DNA of 64,000 nt from Cucumis sativus. Its lineage: Eukaryota > Streptophyta > Magnoliopsida > Cucurbitales > Cucurbitaceae. Position 1 is the first letter of the stretch; the number at the start of each line of letters is the position of its first letter. Shown piece after piece: positions 61,893 to 64,000 of this stretch. The notes beneath the pieces were generated by a model that saw only the letters and a list, made by a program, of their open reading frames with translations, had not been told where the DNA came from and did not search any database. The stretch covers positions 15,890,272 to 15,954,271 of the forward strand of contig NC_026659.2 of the NCBI RefSeq assembly GCF_000004075.3, written 5' to 3'. Both the position numbers and the translations under genes were made by a program.

Positions 61893-63412
61893 GGGATATG
61901 TTGAGCATTTTCGCTAGCAAGGATTATGTACTTAACAAGGCCTTAGTGGATTAGAGAGTTAAGAAATTTGCATATGCTTGCATCCAGACTGTACACCATA
62001 ATAGGTAATTAGTTTTTTCCATTTCAACATTCCTTATTAAAAACTTATCCTTTTTAACGTTTTGAATGGAAAAACAGATGTTTGATCTATCATTGTTGAT
62101 TTTGTTGGCTTTCTATGCTATGATCCTTTAATTGTATATGATATATTTCTTTTGTTGAAAAGTGATATATTTCTTAGATTTTGTTCAGATATATATAATT
62201 GACATAAAGGTTTTTTTACCTTCAGCTAACGAATTCAGACTAATCTTATTTATATATATGATAAGTTGTCTTTATTTTTCCTCTGAATTATTCTTACTTG
62301 ATGTTGTTCTTGATAGAAACCAATTGAGGAATCAACTTTTGGCTGCACCTGTGAACTCTAACACACCTGCAACTCTATTGTTAGACACAATTATTTTCTT
62401 ATTACAACCTGAACTCCCATGGGTTTGTAAAATTGTTGGTTACTTCCTGGAAAGAAATGCATATGCGTTGATTAGGGATATCACTTTGACAGGGAAGGTA
62501 TAAATGTACTTCCTTTTTTTTCTACTTGCAAGTGGTTTTTTTTATAGACATTCTGTTTTGCCGTGGATTATCCTCTGCAGGTGTTTTCAGAGAACTAATT
62601 CACACTCAAACTATTGCAGGAAAGTGCAGATTCACATTCCAAGAGTTCATTGGCTTCTCTAGAACATCTGCTGTCTCTTTTGAGTTCTCATGTTGGTAAG
62701 AAGCCATGTTGTTGCCCACGTGTTGATCCCAATTGGAGTTTCTCCTCTCAAATTCTTACTCTTCCTTTACTGTGGCGGACATTCACATTTCACACCTCTC
62801 TCTACCCAATGGACAAAGTTGCATGTGTCATCCTCTACTAGGTTTGTGTACCTTGCTGTTTGGATATAATGGCGTTAGTAATGGTTTAAAGGTCATGTTT
62901 TCTCAATAACGAGAAACATAACATGCATGTACTTCGTTTAAAAAAGAAAAAAAAACTCTATAGATTTTTTTTGAAAAGATCTTTTTAAGTACAACTTGGT
63001 GTGGGACATAAAAAATTATGACTATTCTAGCATACAGAATGGAGTTAGTTCCAGTACTCTGGAGTTTTATTAAAAACTGCCACGAGAATAAAAAATGGTC
63101 ATCCTTTTCAGAGAAATTGGCATATTTATCAGGAGATGCACCTGGTTGGCTATTACCTTTGGCTGTTTTTTGTCCTGTGTACAAGTAAGATTATCTTCTT
63201 TATTCCTGTTCCTCTACTTTTGAATTTCGCTTTAATTCCTCATCTGATGTTATATAATTATATGGTATGTTATAAGATTCGGCATGTCCTGATCACTTCT
63301 TTCCTTATCAATCAGGCACATGCTCATAATAATTGACAATGAGGAGTTTTATGAGCAGGAGAAGCCACTATCGTTAAAGGACATCAGATGCCTGATCGTT
63401 ATTTTAAGACAG
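61893..63412 (+). pseudogene. UPL6-like fragment (N-terminal and mid-protein exons)
   Basis: Exons are 61893-62004 (FASKDYVLNKALVD, stop, RVKKFAYACIQTVHHNR), 62317-62497 (NQLRNQLLAAPVN, LPWVCKIVGYFLERN), from 62620 to about 62775 (LEHLLSLLSSHVGKKPCCC, DPNWSFSSQILTLPLLW), 63112-63184 (LAYLSGDAPGWLLPL) and 63316-63412 (NEEFYEQEKPLSLKDIRCL). All match UPL6-type ligases in order. Damage is clear: TAG at 61952-61954 replaces an aromatic codon, and roughly 200 residues of family sequence between the third and fourth pieces are missing. The first exons with the IQ-like start are absent. These exons encode parts N-terminal to the HECT pieces at 48.8-50.4 kb but lie downstream of them. Confidence 0.8.
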
Positions 63413-63573
63413 GTGAGCTCTTTAATTCCATCATATGTCCAAAAAGATACCCATACCCTCCCACTCAAGACACTTAAGTAATTGCTCAGAGAAATAACAA
63501 AATACTTGGCCCCACTCTAACAAACACATTCCTAAGGGCCCACACAAATAGAAAAATACCAACTAACTCTCAA
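63413..63573. other. UPL6 intron start and gypsy 3' untranslated part
   Basis: Begins with the GT donor after the last UPL6 exon and passes into the 3' non-coding part of the minus-strand gypsy element. The phrase CACAAATAGAAAAATA at about 63544 also occurs at about 52248, at the truncated RT end of the other gypsy remnant. Confidence 0.45.
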
Positions 63574-64000
63574 TCATTCTTTCTTCTTCCTATTCTTGTC
63601 TCTACGGGAATACACGTTTACTATGGGAGGTCTATCATTATCCGCCCCCCAAAGAGCCACCTTGTCCTCAAGGTGGAATTCAGGAAACTGTTCTTGAATA
63701 AGAGCAGCTTGTTCCCATGTTGCACTTTCAAGTGTCCCCTCACTCCAACGGATCAAAACTTCTAAGTTGTCCTCCTTTTCTATTGTTTTGCGAACTCCCA
63801 ATACTTCTACTGGAGACACTTGCATAGACAAATCAGCAGCCAAATCTTTTGGAATTGGGAATAATGGCCTGTTTGAACCCACGACCTTGGTCGGACGCTT
63901 TGAATCTGGCCCACAGAAGCTATCGGAATTCTGTCCAGCTGCCGATTTTCTTTCTATCCTCCTTCCATTGATACCAGTCCAAAGCTTCCCCCTCCAAGCA
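63574..64000 (-). mobile_element. Ty3/gypsy deletion derivative: gag joined to chromodomain end
   Basis: From the window edge on the minus strand, the first about 110 bases read LEGEALDWYQWKEDRKK, then SWTEFR, a stop and LLWARF, which is a gag core. From about 63885 the frame changes and reads GSNRPLFPIPKDL, then VLIRWSEGTLESATWEQAAL, FPEFHLEDKVALW and a stop near 63574, which is the chromodomain-like end of gypsy integrase. Protease, RT, RNase H and integrase core are missing between them, so this is an internally deleted copy. The element continues past the window. Confidence 0.72.

Overview
The window is plant nuclear DNA from a dicot, most likely a cucurbit close to Cucumis (melon or cucumber). 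The reasons are AT-rich intergenic DNA, GT-AG introns, plant-specific genes (SHAQKYF MYB factor, GEM-like GRAM proteins, kinesin-12 and UPL6 relatives), and a decayed plant-mobile-domain element resembling ones I recall from Cucumis annotations. Species assignment is inference. Coordinates of multi-exon genes below are genomic spans from the first to the last coding base; exon limits are in the evidence.

Left part, about 1-24.7 kb, is ordinary genic DNA. It holds a TMEM53/DUF829-type alpha/beta-hydrolase gene (+, 4 coding exons), a tandem pair of GEM-like GRAM-domain genes (both -, same 4-exon plan), and an SRM1-like MYB transcription factor gene (-, 2 coding exons). All four splice to uninterrupted frames from the sequence alone. 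The order GEM-like, SRM1, EF-hand fragment recalls Arabidopsis At5g08350, At5g08520 and At5g08580, so this part may be ancestral microsynteny.

Middle part, about 24.7-47 kb, is AT-rich intergenic DNA that passes into a graveyard of transposons and gene pieces. It contains a decayed plant-mobile-domain element with a 116-bp ATT microsatellite in its intron, the last two exons of an EF-hand gene with a 1-nt insertion (-), and the last three exons of a RETARDED ROOT GROWTH-like gene (+). The first intron of that last fragment carries a Ty1/copia remnant and a Ty3/gypsy gag remnant with a readable primer-binding site. Several short tandem duplications (19-48 bp) and three copies of a dispersed repeat lie around them.

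Right part, about 47-64 kb, is a mosaic. It has a broken kinesin-12 5' end, then HECT N-lobe exons of a UPL6-like ubiquitin ligase, then a Ty3/gypsy pol fragment, then a second copy of an 0.82-kb segment, then a nearly 8-kb tandem array, then the more N-terminal exons of UPL6 in permuted order, and finally a gag-chromodomain deletion product of a Ty3/gypsy element. The array has units of about 518 bp, with three short units of about 416 bp that lack one 104-bp subrepeat, and a three-unit higher-order repeat of 1,451 bp.

I found no new multi-gene system. The items most worth a second look are the hairpin-rich tandem array with its higher-order structure, the permuted and complementary UPL6 fragments, and a minute LTR-element-like insertion in the SRM1 intron.
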